DNA of 64,000 nt, taken from the NCBI GenBank assembly GCA_018970145.1, contig JAGWWY010000002.1, forward strand, positions 310,001-374,000, written 5' to 3'. Below, piece by piece: positions 47,245-56,647 of this stretch. Made by a program: the position numbers and the translations under genes. Below the pieces are notes generated by a model. The model saw only the letters and a list, made by a program, of their open reading frames with translations. It made no database searches and was not told where the DNA came from. The DNA is from Gammaproteobacteria bacterium. GTDB lineage: Bacteria > Pseudomonadota > Gammaproteobacteria > Steroidobacterales > Steroidobacteraceae. Position 1 is the stretch's first letter, and each line of letters starts with the position of its first letter.

Positions 47245-48087
47245 CTAGTGGTACTCCTCGCCGCCCGAAACGTTCATCGCCTCACCGGTGATATACGCAG
47301 CCTCACTGGACGCCAGAAAAGCGCAGGCCTTGGCAACATCTTCCTGCAAACCGGGTCGCCCGAGCGGAATGCGCGCACGCATGTCTGCGAGATATTTCTC
47401 CTCACTGCGGCCAGTCGCTGCACTGAAGAACTGATTCTGCCAAGCGCCAAGACCCGTGGTGACATGGTTCGGACAAATTGTGTTGACGGTGATGCCCTGT
47501 CCACCGAGCTCGATCGCCGCCGAGCGAGTGAGACCCACCATGCCGTGCTTTGAAGATACATAGGCTGATGCGAACGGGAACCCCGACTTTGACGCTTGGC
47601 TACCGATGTTGATGATACGACCGCCCTGCCCTTGGGCGATGAACTGTACGGCGGCATGCTTGATACCGAAAAATGCCCCTCGCAGATTGACACCGAGCAC
47701 GGCGTCCCAATCCGCCTGAGTCATCTCGATGATCGGCTTCATCAGATAACCGATACCCGCGTTGTTCACCATGATGTCGAGGCGTCCATAGTGCGCCACC
47801 GTCTTTGCGACGAGTTCGGCGACCTGCGTCTCTTCGAGCACATCGCACACGAGACCGATCGCCTCGCCGCCGGCCGCACGGATCTCCGTAACGATCTGCT
47901 GCATTTCCTTCGATGAGCCAATGGCGGTCTCTGGCATTTCAGCGCCGCGCGCGGCACCGATATCGCTTACGACCACCTTGCAACCCTCGGCCGCCAAACG
48001 CCTGACCATCGCTTCGCCCAAGCCCTTGGGACGACCCGAGCCTGTGACGATCGCCACCTTGCCGCGCAGATCCGGATACACGCTCAT
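47245..48087 (-). CDS. Short-chain dehydrogenase/reductase
   Basis: The 280-residue Rossmann-fold oxidoreductase has a slightly extended nucleotide loop (VTGSGRPKGLGEA, about 14-26), NNAGIGYL, catalytic Ser near 164 and YVSSK (Tyr/Lys pair), and a C-terminal NVSGGEEYH. It oxidises or reduces an unknown alcohol/ketone. The ATG at 48087 has a strong AGGAG upstream. It is transcribed with the PuuE-like gene. Confidence 0.9.
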   Translation of the reverse strand: MSVYPDLRGKVAIVTGSGRPKGLGEAMVRRLAAEGCKVVVSDIGAARGAEMPETAIGSSKEMQQIVTEIRAAGGEAIGLVCDVLEETQVAELVAKTVAHYGRLDIMVNNAGIGYLMKPIIEMTQADWDAVLGVNLRGAFFGIKHAAVQFIAQGQGGRIINIGSQASKSGFPFASAYVSSKHGMVGLTRSAAIELGGQGITVNTICPNHVTTGLGAWQNQFFSAATGRSEEKYLADMRARIPLGRPGLQEDVAKACAFLASSEAAYITGEAMNVSGGEEYH

Positions 48088-48128
48088 CAGAACTCCTAGT
48101 GAGAACTTCAGACTGCTAACATCATCGC

Positions 48129-48899
48129 ATGAGCGAACTGCTGACGGACATAGCTCCCCCGATGGGTCGAGTCACGTTGAACCGACCCGACAAGCGCAAC
48201 GCACTGAACTTCGCGATGTGGATGCAGCTCACTGACATCGCCGCCCAACTGTTGCGAGATGACCGCCTGCGAGTCGTCCTGTTGACAGGCGCGGGTGACG
48301 AGGCCTTCAGCGCGGGTGCAGACATCCTCGAGATGCGCCAAAGCCTGACTGATCCGCCGAAGATGCAGGCGATGCAACAGGCAGTGCTGGATGCGCAGGT
48401 GGCGTGGGAGCGCATTCCGATGCCGACGATCGCCATGATCCGCGGCGCCTGCACCGGCGGAGGCTGCGGGCTCGCCTTGAGTTGCGATCTGCGCATCGCG
48501 ACGCCGGAGGCCTTTTTCGCCATCCCACCTGCCAAGCTCGGCCTCGCGTACAGCCTGGCTGACACCAAACGACTGTACGATCTCGTCGGCCCGTCACGGT
48601 CGAAGGAAATCCTGTACACCGGCAGGCGTATCGATGCGACGGAGGCGCTGCGCTTAGGGTTGATCAACCAGATCGTCCAACCAGATGAACTCGAGCCCTA
48701 TACGCAGGCACTGGCCAGTGAAATCGCAGGCAACGCGCCAAACTCGGTGCGCGCTGCCAAAGCGGTGGTCAACCTGATCAGCTCGGGCACCGATGCCGAA
48801 ACCCCCGTCTCGAAGCGCTATTACGACGAGAGTTTTTCATCGCTCGAGTTTCTGGAAGGGGCGCGCGCGTTCATGGAGAAGCGAGCACCGAAATTCTAA
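48129..48899 (+). CDS. Enoyl-CoA hydratase/isomerase family protein
   Basis: The 256-residue crotonase-fold protein has the oxyanion-hole stretches AFSAGADILEM and IRGACTGGGCGLALSCDLRIA. The general-acid/base glutamates of hydratases are not both obvious, so it could be an isomerase, hydrolase or C-C lyase. It is divergent from the SDR (41-base gap) and ends 7 bases before the convergent alpha/beta hydrolase gene. It probably acts on CoA esters made by the nearby ligase (inference). Confidence 0.87.
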   Translation: MSELLTDIAPPMGRVTLNRPDKRNALNFAMWMQLTDIAAQLLRDDRLRVVLLTGAGDEAFSAGADILEMRQSLTDPPKMQAMQQAVLDAQVAWERIPMPTIAMIRGACTGGGCGLALSCDLRIATPEAFFAIPPAKLGLAYSLADTKRLYDLVGPSRSKEILYTGRRIDATEALRLGLINQIVQPDELEPYTQALASEIAGNAPNSVRAAKAVVNLISSGTDAETPVSKRYYDESFSSLEFLEGARAFMEKRAPKF

Positions 48900-48906
48900 G
48901 TTCGAC

Positions 48907-49881
48907 TTATTCTTTGAGCTCGTCGAGCTTGTCGTGCTCATCGAGATAACGACGTATCACCGCTGCACTCTCAAGCGGAGCTTCCTGCACCAGCATATGC
49001 CCAATCCCGGGCAGCACCTCGAGACGAACTTCCGGTGAGTTCTGCAGCAAGGCTTGCGTCTCGTACGCCAGCGACAAAGGCACGCGCTTGTTCCGCTCGC
49101 CCCAGATCAGCAATACCGGCACTTTGACCGCGCGGATTTTCTCCTCAACGCCGCCCGAGACGTACTGCCGCAGCAACTCGATCATCGCCAAGCGATTACC
49201 TTCACGGCGCCACATCGAATACCACTCATCGACGACGGCATCACTGACCCGAGCAGGATCACCGTAATCGTTTTCGAGCATGAAGCGAGTGAAGGCTGGC
49301 GGCGCGACGTAGGCAATCACGTTCGCCGCTTTTGGAATATCGGCGCCCTGCGTCCGACCACGAACACGCTTCTCCAAAGACCCGGGACTGATCAAGACCA
49401 AGCGCTCGACTCGATCCGGATGATCGGCCGTATACCGCATCGCCACCGTACCCCCGATCGAAGTGCCGGCAAGAGTGAACCGCTCGAGACCGCGCGAGTT
49501 GATGAAGGATTCGATGAGGTATTGGATGCGCTCGAGCGTGTAGTTGCCGCTAGGTTCCGGTCCGGTCAGACCATGCGCAGGCAAATCGACCCGAATGACA
49601 CGATAGCCATCCTTGAGCGCGCTGACCCACGGTTCCCACATGAACAAACTCGAATAGTTGGCATGCAGCAGGACCACGACTGGCCCTTCGCCCTCGTCCC
49701 GATAATGCAGTCGCACCCCATCGATTTCGACGAATCGCGAGCGCTCATCCGCCCAACGAGCCTCGACCTCGGCGGCAGGCTGATCGCGATAGATCCACGC
49801 CGCCGCTGCAGCGATCACGACGGTTGCCGATACGACGAACACCACCGTCCCGAGTAACCATTGAAGTAATTTGTGGATCAT
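48907..49881 (-). CDS. Membrane-anchored alpha/beta hydrolase
   Basis: The 324-residue protein has an N-terminal membrane anchor (about 5-27) and an alpha/beta-hydrolase domain with HANYSS near the oxyanion hole, nucleophile elbow GTSIGG, acid in VLLIWGERNKRVP and a C-terminal catalytic His in PGIGHML. It resembles ester or meta-cleavage-product hydrolases. ATG 49881 (MIHKLLQWLLG) starts just before the anchor; upstream in-frame codons to 49956 run into the MFS gene and are rejected. Confidence 0.86.
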   Translation of the reverse strand: MIHKLLQWLLGTVVFVVSATVVIAAAAAWIYRDQPAAEVEARWADERSRFVEIDGVRLHYRDEGEGPVVVLLHANYSSLFMWEPWVSALKDGYRVIRVDLPAHGLTGPEPSGNYTLERIQYLIESFINSRGLERFTLAGTSIGGTVAMRYTADHPDRVERLVLISPGSLEKRVRGRTQGADIPKAANVIAYVAPPAFTRFMLENDYGDPARVSDAVVDEWYSMWRREGNRLAMIELLRQYVSGGVEEKIRAVKVPVLLIWGERNKRVPLSLAYETQALLQNSPEVRLEVLPGIGHMLVQEAPLESAAVIRRYLDEHDKLDELKE

Positions 49882-49905
49882 GCCGAGCACCTCACCTCGG
49901 GCAGA

Positions 49906-49911
49906 TATACT
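49906..49911 (+). promoter_or_regulatory. Candidate -10 box for the MFS gene
   Basis: TATACT lies in the 67-base gap between the divergent hydrolase and MFS genes, 37 bases before the MFS start. A GGGGGA Shine-Dalgarno sits about 7 bases before that GTG. No clear -35 is seen. Confidence 0.35.
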
Positions 49912-49948
49912 CCAAGCACTCGAATAAAAACCAACGGGGGACGACCGC

Positions 49949-51244
49949 GTGACCACATCTCAAACGTCGACCTACGCGAACCCACTCTATGCGTGGTTCG
50001 TGGTCCTGGTGCTGGCGCTGGCCAACTGCGTGTCCTTCATCGACCGATTGATTCTGTCCTTGCTCGTGCAGCCGATCAAAGCGGATCTACAGATCTCCGA
50101 CACCGCGTTCAGCCTGCTTGCCGGTGCCGCTTTCGCGATCTTCTATTGCGGCATGGGGCTCGTCATCGCACGCTGGGCTGACCGTTACAGCCGTAAGTGG
50201 ATCATCACCTCAGGCATCGTGCTCTGGTGCAGCATGACGACTTTGGCGGGAACAGCGCGCTCCTACGCGCAGCTCTTTCTCTACCGCGTTGGTGTCGGCG
50301 TTGGCGAAGCCACGCTTTCGCCGTCTGCCTACTCCATGCTGGCAGGCTATTTCCCACCTCAACGACTCTCGCTTGCGATCGGCGTCTTTAGTGCGGGTGT
50401 CACGGCCGGCACCGGGCTCGCTTACTTGCTTGGCGGCGTCACGATTGCCTGGGTGATGTCGCAAGGCACGGTCGCCTTACCGGTCATCGGCGACTTGTCG
50501 GGATGGCGACTCGTGATGGTCATCATCGGCTTGCTCGGCCTGCCCGTCGCTTTGCTAATGCTCTTCGTCAAAGAGCCCCCACGCGCTCACCAAGGATCAC
50601 CGGCCACGTTGCAAGAGACGCGCGCCCACTTCAAAGCCAACCTCGCTCGCTACGGCTACGTATTCGCAGGCTACGGCACGACGGCCGTTACCGCCTTCGC
50701 GGTGATGACGTGGACGCCAGCGCTGTATCAGCGCCAGTACGGCGCGACGCCTGCTGAGTCGGCATTGACTATCGGCACCGTGGCACTCGTCGGCGGCTTA
50801 CTCGGTGCCTTCGCAGGCGGTTGGTGGTCCGATCATCTCGAATCGAGAGGCGATCACCGGGCCAAGTTGCGCGTCTTGTTCTACTGTGGACTCGGCCTAG
50901 TGTTACCGTCGATACTCGCTCCCTTCATGCCGACGATGCAGGCGCACGCCGCGCTGATCTTCTTCACGTTTTTCTTTGGCTCGGCGGCTACCGGACCTGC
51001 AGGCGCCTACGTGCAAGCGATCACCCCTGATCGTATGCGAGCGCAGTTCGGCGCGGCCTACCAATTGTCACTGGTGCTGGTCGGCGCGACGCTCGGGCCG
51101 TTCGCCGTGGGTTTTTCCACGGACTTCATCTTCGGTGATGAAAGCAAAATCGGCTATTCGATGGCGCTCGTCTCAGCGCTGGCCAACCCGATCGCCGCCT
51201 ATCTGCTGTGGCAAGCCTTCAAGCGGGCACGTGCACCGCTTTGA
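49949..51244 (+). CDS. MFS transporter, Spinster-like
   Basis: The 431-residue polytopic protein has about 12 helices and the loop-2/3 MFS motif (ARWADRYSRKW, between helices 2 and 3), then FLYRVGVGVGEATLSPSAYS of helix 4, as in Spinster-like permeases common near TonB-dependent receptor genes. It may import the substrate of the surrounding catabolic genes (inference). The GTG start has a strong Shine-Dalgarno. Its 3' end overlaps the aldehyde dehydrogenase gene by 26 bases. Confidence 0.88.
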   Translation: MTTSQTSTYANPLYAWFVVLVLALANCVSFIDRLILSLLVQPIKADLQISDTAFSLLAGAAFAIFYCGMGLVIARWADRYSRKWIITSGIVLWCSMTTLAGTARSYAQLFLYRVGVGVGEATLSPSAYSMLAGYFPPQRLSLAIGVFSAGVTAGTGLAYLLGGVTIAWVMSQGTVALPVIGDLSGWRLVMVIIGLLGLPVALLMLFVKEPPRAHQGSPATLQETRAHFKANLARYGYVFAGYGTTAVTAFAVMTWTPALYQRQYGATPAESALTIGTVALVGGLLGAFAGGWWSDHLESRGDHRAKLRVLFYCGLGLVLPSILAPFMPTMQAHAALIFFTFFFGSAATGPAGAYVQAITPDRMRAQFGAAYQLSLVLVGATLGPFAVGFSTDFIFGDESKIGYSMALVSALANPIAAYLLWQAFKRARAPL

Positions 51245-52667
51245 GGCGCGAATAGCTGTATAGCTCCGCCAAACACTCCTCGCCACCGAGACCGCTGTCT
51301 TTCCACCCACCGAACGGCGTGCCGACGAAGTGCTGACCTGCGGTGTTGAGCCAGACGGTGCCTGATTCGATCGCGCGCGTCATGCGCAATCCGGTGGTGA
51401 GATCGCGCGTCCACACGGCCGCCGTCAATCCATAGGGCGAGTCGTTGGCGAGTTCGACGACTTCGGATTCATCGCGCCAGCGTTGCGCACAGACGATAGG
51501 ACCAAAGATTTCCTCGCGTACCACTCGCATGCTGCGGGTCACATCCGCGTATAGCGTGGGCTCGAGCCAATAGCCACCCGCAAACGCCTCACCCGGTGGT
51601 CGGCGACCCCCGGTGACCAGTCGAGCGCCCTGCACGGTCGCGTCGGTGATGAAGTCCTGCATCCGTTCGAACTGTTTCGAGGAATTGAGTGGCCCCATCT
51701 CAGAGGCGGGATCCAGCGGATCGCCGAGGCGAAGCGCCCGCATTCGCATCGCAACCCGTTCGACGATTTCGTCATGGACGTCGGCATGTAACAGCAAACG
51801 ACTGGTCGAGCCGCACGACTGACCGGCCCACGAAAAATTCATACCAGCGACCGCCATTTCGACGACGCGATCCAAGTCTGCATCGGGAAAAACGATGAAC
51901 GGATTTTTACCGCCGAGCTCCAAACTCACATGTTTGACAGCCGACTCGGCGGCCGCGCGTTGGATGGCAAGTCCCGTTGCCACCGACCCAGTGAAGCCGA
52001 TACGACGCACAAGCGGATGCCGAACCAAGGCGTCACCCGCCGGCGCGCCTTGGCCGTGCACAATATTCACGAGACCTCGTGGCAAGGTGTCACGGACCAA
52101 CTCGCCTAGCACCGAGCCCGACAACGGACTCGTTTCAGGCGTTTTCACCACCACTGCGTTGCCGGCCATCAATGGTGCAGCCAGGTGCGCCGCGGCGAAC
52201 ATGAAGGGATGATTGAAAGGCACGATCCGCGCAACGACGCCATACGGCTCGTGAACGGTGTAATGCAGACCGCGCGCCGTGGCCGGAATGGTCTCGCCTT
52301 TCAACTCGCTACCGAGCCCGGCAAAGTATTCGAGATAACCCGCGGCAATCTCGACGTCGGCGCGCAACTTGCCGATGGTGTTACCGGTATCGCGCGCCTC
52401 GAGCGTAAGGATCTCATCGCCTCGAGCGCGAATGGCAGCCGCCAGGGCTTTCAACCGATGGGCTCGTTCCCAGACCGACAAGCCACCCCAATCCCGTTGC
52501 GCTCGCATCGCAGACTGCACAGCCTGGTCCACATCGAGCGCGGTCGCCGCAGGCACACGCCCGAGCGGCTTGAGCGTCGCAGGCTCGTGACTGTCGATCC
52601 AGTCGCCCGCTCGGCCTCCTTCGCCAAGCGTGAGCTCTCCATCGATCAGATGCCGACCTTCAAACAC
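51219..52667 (-). CDS. NAD(P)-dependent aldehyde dehydrogenase
   Basis: The 482-residue enzyme has the ALDH-family FTGSVATGLAIQ cofactor loop, general base Glu in SLELGGKNPF, catalytic Cys in WAGQSCGSTSR and the C-terminal AGQHFVGTPFGGWKDSGLGGE. It oxidises an unknown aldehyde to the acid, which could supply the CoA ligase of this region. It lies downstream of the TonB-receptor terminator on the same strand, so it likely has its own promoter. Confidence 0.92.
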   Translation of the reverse strand: MFEGRHLIDGELTLGEGGRAGDWIDSHEPATLKPLGRVPAATALDVDQAVQSAMRAQRDWGGLSVWERAHRLKALAAAIRARGDEILTLEARDTGNTIGKLRADVEIAAGYLEYFAGLGSELKGETIPATARGLHYTVHEPYGVVARIVPFNHPFMFAAAHLAAPLMAGNAVVVKTPETSPLSGSVLGELVRDTLPRGLVNIVHGQGAPAGDALVRHPLVRRIGFTGSVATGLAIQRAAAESAVKHVSLELGGKNPFIVFPDADLDRVVEMAVAGMNFSWAGQSCGSTSRLLLHADVHDEIVERVAMRMRALRLGDPLDPASEMGPLNSSKQFERMQDFITDATVQGARLVTGGRRPPGEAFAGGYWLEPTLYADVTRSMRVVREEIFGPIVCAQRWRDESEVVELANDSPYGLTAAVWTRDLTTGLRMTRAIESGTVWLNTAGQHFVGTPFGGWKDSGLGGEECLAELYSYSRLKAVHVPA

Positions 52668-52709
52668 GGCACTTCCTCGTAAAAATCATCAACGCGCAAA
52701 AAAATGAGA

Positions 52710-52741
52710 AACGGGTCGCAACCGCGAGGCTACGACCCGTT
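52710..52741 (-). terminator. Rho-independent terminator after the TonB-dependent receptor gene
   Basis: A 9-bp perfect stem (52710-52718 with 52733-52741; AACGGGTCG/CGACCCGTT) can extend inward with wobble pairs. On the minus strand it is followed by TCTCATTTTTTT. It lies 39 bases past the receptor stop and separates it from the aldehyde dehydrogenase gene. Confidence 0.85.
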
Positions 52742-52779
52742 GGAGTGAATCGGGGTCAACCCGATGAATCGCGCCCGAC

Positions 52780-55569
52780 TCAGCGACCGCCGAAGCGATA
52801 CGCGAAGCGAAACCCGACGATACGCGGATCCGGTAACGCGACACCCGAGGTATTCGCCGGCGAGAAGTTGCTGGGGTCCGCCAGCGACTGAGCCACATCA
52901 CCCGGGTTTGAGCTGCCCGCCTGCACGGTATCGTCATCCGTGATGTTATTCGCGAAGATCTGCAGGTCCCAACGGTCGGATGTCATACCGATACGAACGT
53001 TACCGATGGTGAAGGCATCAAGTTCGACTAGGTTGTAAAAGTCGAGGTAGCGCTTCGATTGCTTCTGCACGTCGCCTTCGACAAAGAAGCGCACGCCCGT
53101 TGCACCGAAGAGATCACCTATCGGACGTGACCAACGTGCCATGCCGACCAGCGAATGCTTGGGCGCACGCTCGAGCTTGCGACCCTTGAGATTGTGGAAG
53201 CACACGCGGGAGTTAGCCAGCGTATCGGTCTTGCGATTGCAACTGCCCACGCGTACCGCATCGGTCGGCGAGGCAGAGGTGAACGGGAAATCAATGAACT
53301 CGGTATCGAGGTACGCGTAATTGAGCCCGAATAACAGACTCTCGTTCGGCGCCCACTGCGTATCGAGCTCAAGGCCCCGAACTTCCGCCTTACCGGCGTT
53401 CAGCAAGCGACCGACCAAGATGCCCGAGGGCGTCACAAGCTGGGCACCGACCTGCTTGTCATCGTACTTGATGAAGAACACGCCCGGGTTGAAGCGCACT
53501 CGACCATCAGCCGACTGAATCTTCGCGCCGAACTCGTATTCTTGGATCTTCTCATCCTTGAACGAGAATTCGTCGTAGGCACCGTCATAATCCGCGTCCT
53601 GCCACGATCCGGCCGTGACCGTCGAGACACCACCGGGCTTCACGCCCTTCGCATAGGTCAGGTAAAGCAACATGTCGTCAGCCGGACGAAACTCGATCGT
53701 CGCGCGCGGCGTAAAGTAGCTGTGCTCCGTCTCGAGCGTGACTGGCACGCCCGGAGCCTGTTGTACGCCTGAGCCCGGCACCCCCGGTGGCGCGAACGGG
53801 TTAAAGAACGGATAGAGGTATCCGACCGACGGGAAGCCGATCTGGAAGCCCGGGAAGCTCGGATCTTGGCACTTCGTTACCGGGCCACCCGGGAACGATG
53901 CCGCGTCGAGCGTCGGCGAGCAATTCACACCAGCGACCGTCTCGGTCTCCTGACCGTAGCGCCCCTCGACACTGACACGCCAACGCTCGTTGAGATCGTA
54001 CTCGATCAAACCGAAGAATGAATTATGTTCGATATCACGCGCGTTCACGCGCGGGATCGGATTGGTCATCAATCCAAGTACCTGGTTCGCCGAGCGATTT
54101 TGACAACTTGGGCCGATCGCCGGTTGACCCGGGAAGAACGTGTTTGGCGGAATCGGCGGCAAACAGAAAATATTGATCGAGCGAGTCGTTTGAGCCGCCT
54201 TTTCCTGCCAGTACAGATAGCCCAACATGAAGTTTGCGGGACCGTCGAAATCCGAACGGAAGCGCAACTCTTGGCTGAACTGCTCCGTCTCGTTCGCGTT
54301 GTCGAACTTCGCCGCGCGCAACGAGGTATCGACCCCGTTGACGACACCGGAATCGAAGTCGCCGTCCTCTTCGAAGGTGAAGTTCGCATCGGTGATACCC
54401 GTCAGCGAGGTCACCGTGCCGAAATCGAAGTCCCAGTTGAGCACCGCCGAGAAACGCAGGATCTCACGTGTGCTGCCGACGTAGTCCTTGCCAGTCAATG
54501 GATTGGGATCCAACTTGACCTTGAGCTTGTCCGCTGACGGAATGAGACCCGCCGACGAATAGACGTGGTTACTACCGAAGAACGTACCCGGATAGGCGGG
54601 GTTACCGGAACCGGGTGGCAGGGTGAACCCCGGCGGCAACACCGTTGTACCCGAATACACTCGACCACTCCCCGCCGGACAACTTCCACGCACGGCAGCA
54701 ACCACGGCGCCCGTGCCGACGGTCAAGCATTCCGCGCCCGTCGTCGGCCTTACCGACACGAGTGAAATCGGTACCTGCGCCGTTGCCGATTGACCAAACT
54801 CGTCGTCGGTGTATTCCGCGCGGAACTTGGCGCTGAAGCTCTCATTCGGCTCCCACTTGGCAGTCAGAGCCAAGCCCCAACCGTCGCCGTCACCGACCTC
54901 GCCGCCGGTCACTGAATTTTTGTATATGCCGTCCTGCTTCCACTGCACGGCATTTACGCGAATACCGACGGTATCACTCAGCGGACCGCTCCAGGAACCC
55001 GTCACATCTTGTCGACCATACTCCGCGAACGAGGCGCGAATATCACCCTCGGCGACGGTCGCCGGATCCTTGGTGACGTACTGCACGGCACCCGCGAAGG
55101 CGCTGCGACCATACAACGCCGACTGCGGACCCTTGACGATTTCGATGGCCTGCAGATCGAGCAATTTATTGGTCGCTAGCAACGAACCACCGCCGAACTG
55201 AATACTCTCGCTGGAGGTATCGATACCATCGACGAGTACGGCCACATTGACACGGCCGCGCGTCGGCGAGAGACCGCGAATCGAAATGCGGTTGTCGGTT
55301 GCTGAATATCCTTTGTCATAGATCAACGACGCATCGAGCCGGGCGATATCCTCGACGTCGGAAATACCCATCTTCTCGATGTCGCCGGACGTGATGGCCG
55401 TGATGGACATAGAGACATCCTGCAGATTCTCCTCGCGCTTGCGCGCCGTCACGACGACCTCTTCGAGACCGACTGCGTCGTTCGCGACCAAAGGCATCGC
55501 CATCACGGTGGACATGCCGCCAATGACGAGAGCAACCGACCGCTGCGCCGGCTTGAGCGATTTACTCAT
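52780..55569 (-). CDS. TonB-dependent outer-membrane receptor
   Basis: The 929-residue protein has a signal peptide (about 1-29), a TonB-box-like LEEVVVTARKREENLQDV (about 35-52), a plug domain (SISIRGLSPTRG-like RISIRGLSP, VDGIDTS, EIVKGPQSALYGRSAFAG) and a large beta-barrel. Its relatives import substrates larger than about 600 Da or scarce organics; nothing shows it is a siderophore receptor. The last residues are YRFGGR, without the usual terminal aromatic. It is followed by a strong terminator. Cys-containing loops (for example FCLPPIPPN) lie on the extracellular side. Confidence 0.92.
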   Translation of the reverse strand: MSKSLKPAQRSVALVIGGMSTVMAMPLVANDAVGLEEVVVTARKREENLQDVSMSITAITSGDIEKMGISDVEDIARLDASLIYDKGYSATDNRISIRGLSPTRGRVNVAVLVDGIDTSSESIQFGGGSLLATNKLLDLQAIEIVKGPQSALYGRSAFAGAVQYVTKDPATVAEGDIRASFAEYGRQDVTGSWSGPLSDTVGIRVNAVQWKQDGIYKNSVTGGEVGDGDGWGLALTAKWEPNESFSAKFRAEYTDDEFGQSATAQVPISLVSVRPTTGAECLTVGTGAVVAAVRGSCPAGSGRVYSGTTVLPPGFTLPPGSGNPAYPGTFFGSNHVYSSAGLIPSADKLKVKLDPNPLTGKDYVGSTREILRFSAVLNWDFDFGTVTSLTGITDANFTFEEDGDFDSGVVNGVDTSLRAAKFDNANETEQFSQELRFRSDFDGPANFMLGYLYWQEKAAQTTRSINIFCLPPIPPNTFFPGQPAIGPSCQNRSANQVLGLMTNPIPRVNARDIEHNSFFGLIEYDLNERWRVSVEGRYGQETETVAGVNCSPTLDAASFPGGPVTKCQDPSFPGFQIGFPSVGYLYPFFNPFAPPGVPGSGVQQAPGVPVTLETEHSYFTPRATIEFRPADDMLLYLTYAKGVKPGGVSTVTAGSWQDADYDGAYDEFSFKDEKIQEYEFGAKIQSADGRVRFNPGVFFIKYDDKQVGAQLVTPSGILVGRLLNAGKAEVRGLELDTQWAPNESLLFGLNYAYLDTEFIDFPFTSASPTDAVRVGSCNRKTDTLANSRVCFHNLKGRKLERAPKHSLVGMARWSRPIGDLFGATGVRFFVEGDVQKQSKRYLDFYNLVELDAFTIGNVRIGMTSDRWDLQIFANNITDDDTVQAGSSNPGDVAQSLADPSNFSPANTSGVALPDPRIVGFRFAYRFGGR

Positions 55570-55771
55570 TTTTATATGACCCCCAAGTCATGATGTTTTA
55601 AAGCTGCACTCGAGATTTCTTCACTGAACCTCTAAGCACAACATTGGCAGAGTGCTACAACCGCTCTGCTCCGTCAAACTTCACATCGCGCGAGCAACAC
55701 AATCCGACCACCCTGTGCACGCCAGCGGTGCACCACTGCACCCCGAAGGTCTGCCGAGCGCGAGCCCGGCG
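55570..55771 (-). promoter_or_regulatory. Upstream region of the TonB receptor gene with inverted repeat
   Basis: This 202-base gap has no supported gene. GCAGAG (55647-55652) and CTCTGC (55664-55669) form an interrupted inverted repeat that may be an operator. TTGACG on the minus strand lies just upstream of it as a possible -35, but no convincing -10 follows. A GGGGGT Shine-Dalgarno-like run sits 11 bases before the receptor ATG. Confidence 0.35.
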
Positions 55772-56647
55772 CTAGCGTTGCACCGGTTTGGCTGACACCG
55801 GTTTGGCTGACATGCGTTGCGGGAACTCTCTTTCCGCCCGCTCGCGATAGGCATGCGGCAATTGATCGACGTGCTGCAGTTTCGCGCCCGAGGCGTGCCA
55901 GATCAGATGCCCGGGCTGATCCCTCATATCCATCCACTTCAGCCAATTCATGAAGACCACCGAGGAGAAGCTGGCTGCAACCGAGTTTTGGCGTACATCC
56001 AACACGGCATCGCGTTGCGCGAAAATGGTCTGTCGTTGACCGTGCATCGCCGGCATACCCGGTGGATAAACCGTCTGATGCTGCAGCCAAAGATGCGTGC
56101 CCATCTGGTGCCACTGCAACTGCAATGGCTTCCTGACCGGCTCACCGAGCGGTGTTCCATCCAACCGAACCGGCCAAATTCCCTCTCTGGTATACGCAAA
56201 TCCGAGGTTGCCACCCTGCACCGCGGGCTTCACAGCCTCGCGTTTGCCCGTATACGGATTGGCGAACTCATACAAAAATTCGCCGGTCTCGAAATCACGA
56301 AAGAAGGTCACCGTATGCCCGCCGAGCTGGAAATCGTCACCGCGATGAGAAAACCAATAGACCTCCATCCCCTCGAATCGCATCAGGGGTCTGGGAGTTT
56401 CCCCCTCGCCTCGCACACCGAAAATGACACCAGTGAACCACCAGCGCACGTCCTCCTCCAACAAACTGCCTTGCATCCGCACGAGATTCCGCAGCTGCTC
56501 CGGCGAGCGCCAGGTTTCCGGGGCCATGGCGCCCGTTGCCAGCGCACTCGAGTCTGCCGAAGTCGACTCGACACCCACACCCGCCCCTAAGATTAGACTG
56601 CCGGCCAACCAACGGCGTCGACTGATCGAGCGTGACCTTGAAATCAC
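55772..56647 (-). CDS. DUF1838 family protein, exported
   Basis: The 291-residue protein has an N-terminal Tat-like signal (SRRRWLAGS then a hydrophobic run) and the DUF1838 domain (WWFTGVIFGVRGEGETPRPLMRFEGMEV in part, HTVTFFRDFETGEFL, WHQMGTHLW). Family function is unknown, but it recurs beside TonB-receptor and Rieske genes in catabolic bacteria. The GTG start at 56647 overlaps the upstream gene stop (GTGA). The C-terminus carries a duplicated SAKPV from a 15-base tandem repeat. Confidence 0.8.
   Translation of the reverse strand: MISRSRSISRRRWLAGSLILGAGVGVESTSADSSALATGAMAPETWRSPEQLRNLVRMQGSLLEEDVRWWFTGVIFGVRGEGETPRPLMRFEGMEVYWFSHRGDDFQLGGHTVTFFRDFETGEFLYEFANPYTGKREAVKPAVQGGNLGFAYTREGIWPVRLDGTPLGEPVRKPLQLQWHQMGTHLWLQHQTVYPPGMPAMHGQRQTIFAQRDAVLDVRQNSVAASFSSVVFMNWLKWMDMRDQPGHLIWHASGAKLQHVDQLPHAYRERAEREFPQRMSAKPVSAKPVQR
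55781..55810. repeat. Perfect 15-base tandem duplication
   Basis: CACCGGTTTGGCTGA occurs twice back to back at the 3' end of the DUF1838 gene. It keeps the frame and gives SAKPV-SAKPV just before the last two residues, as expected of replication slippage. Confidence 0.95.
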
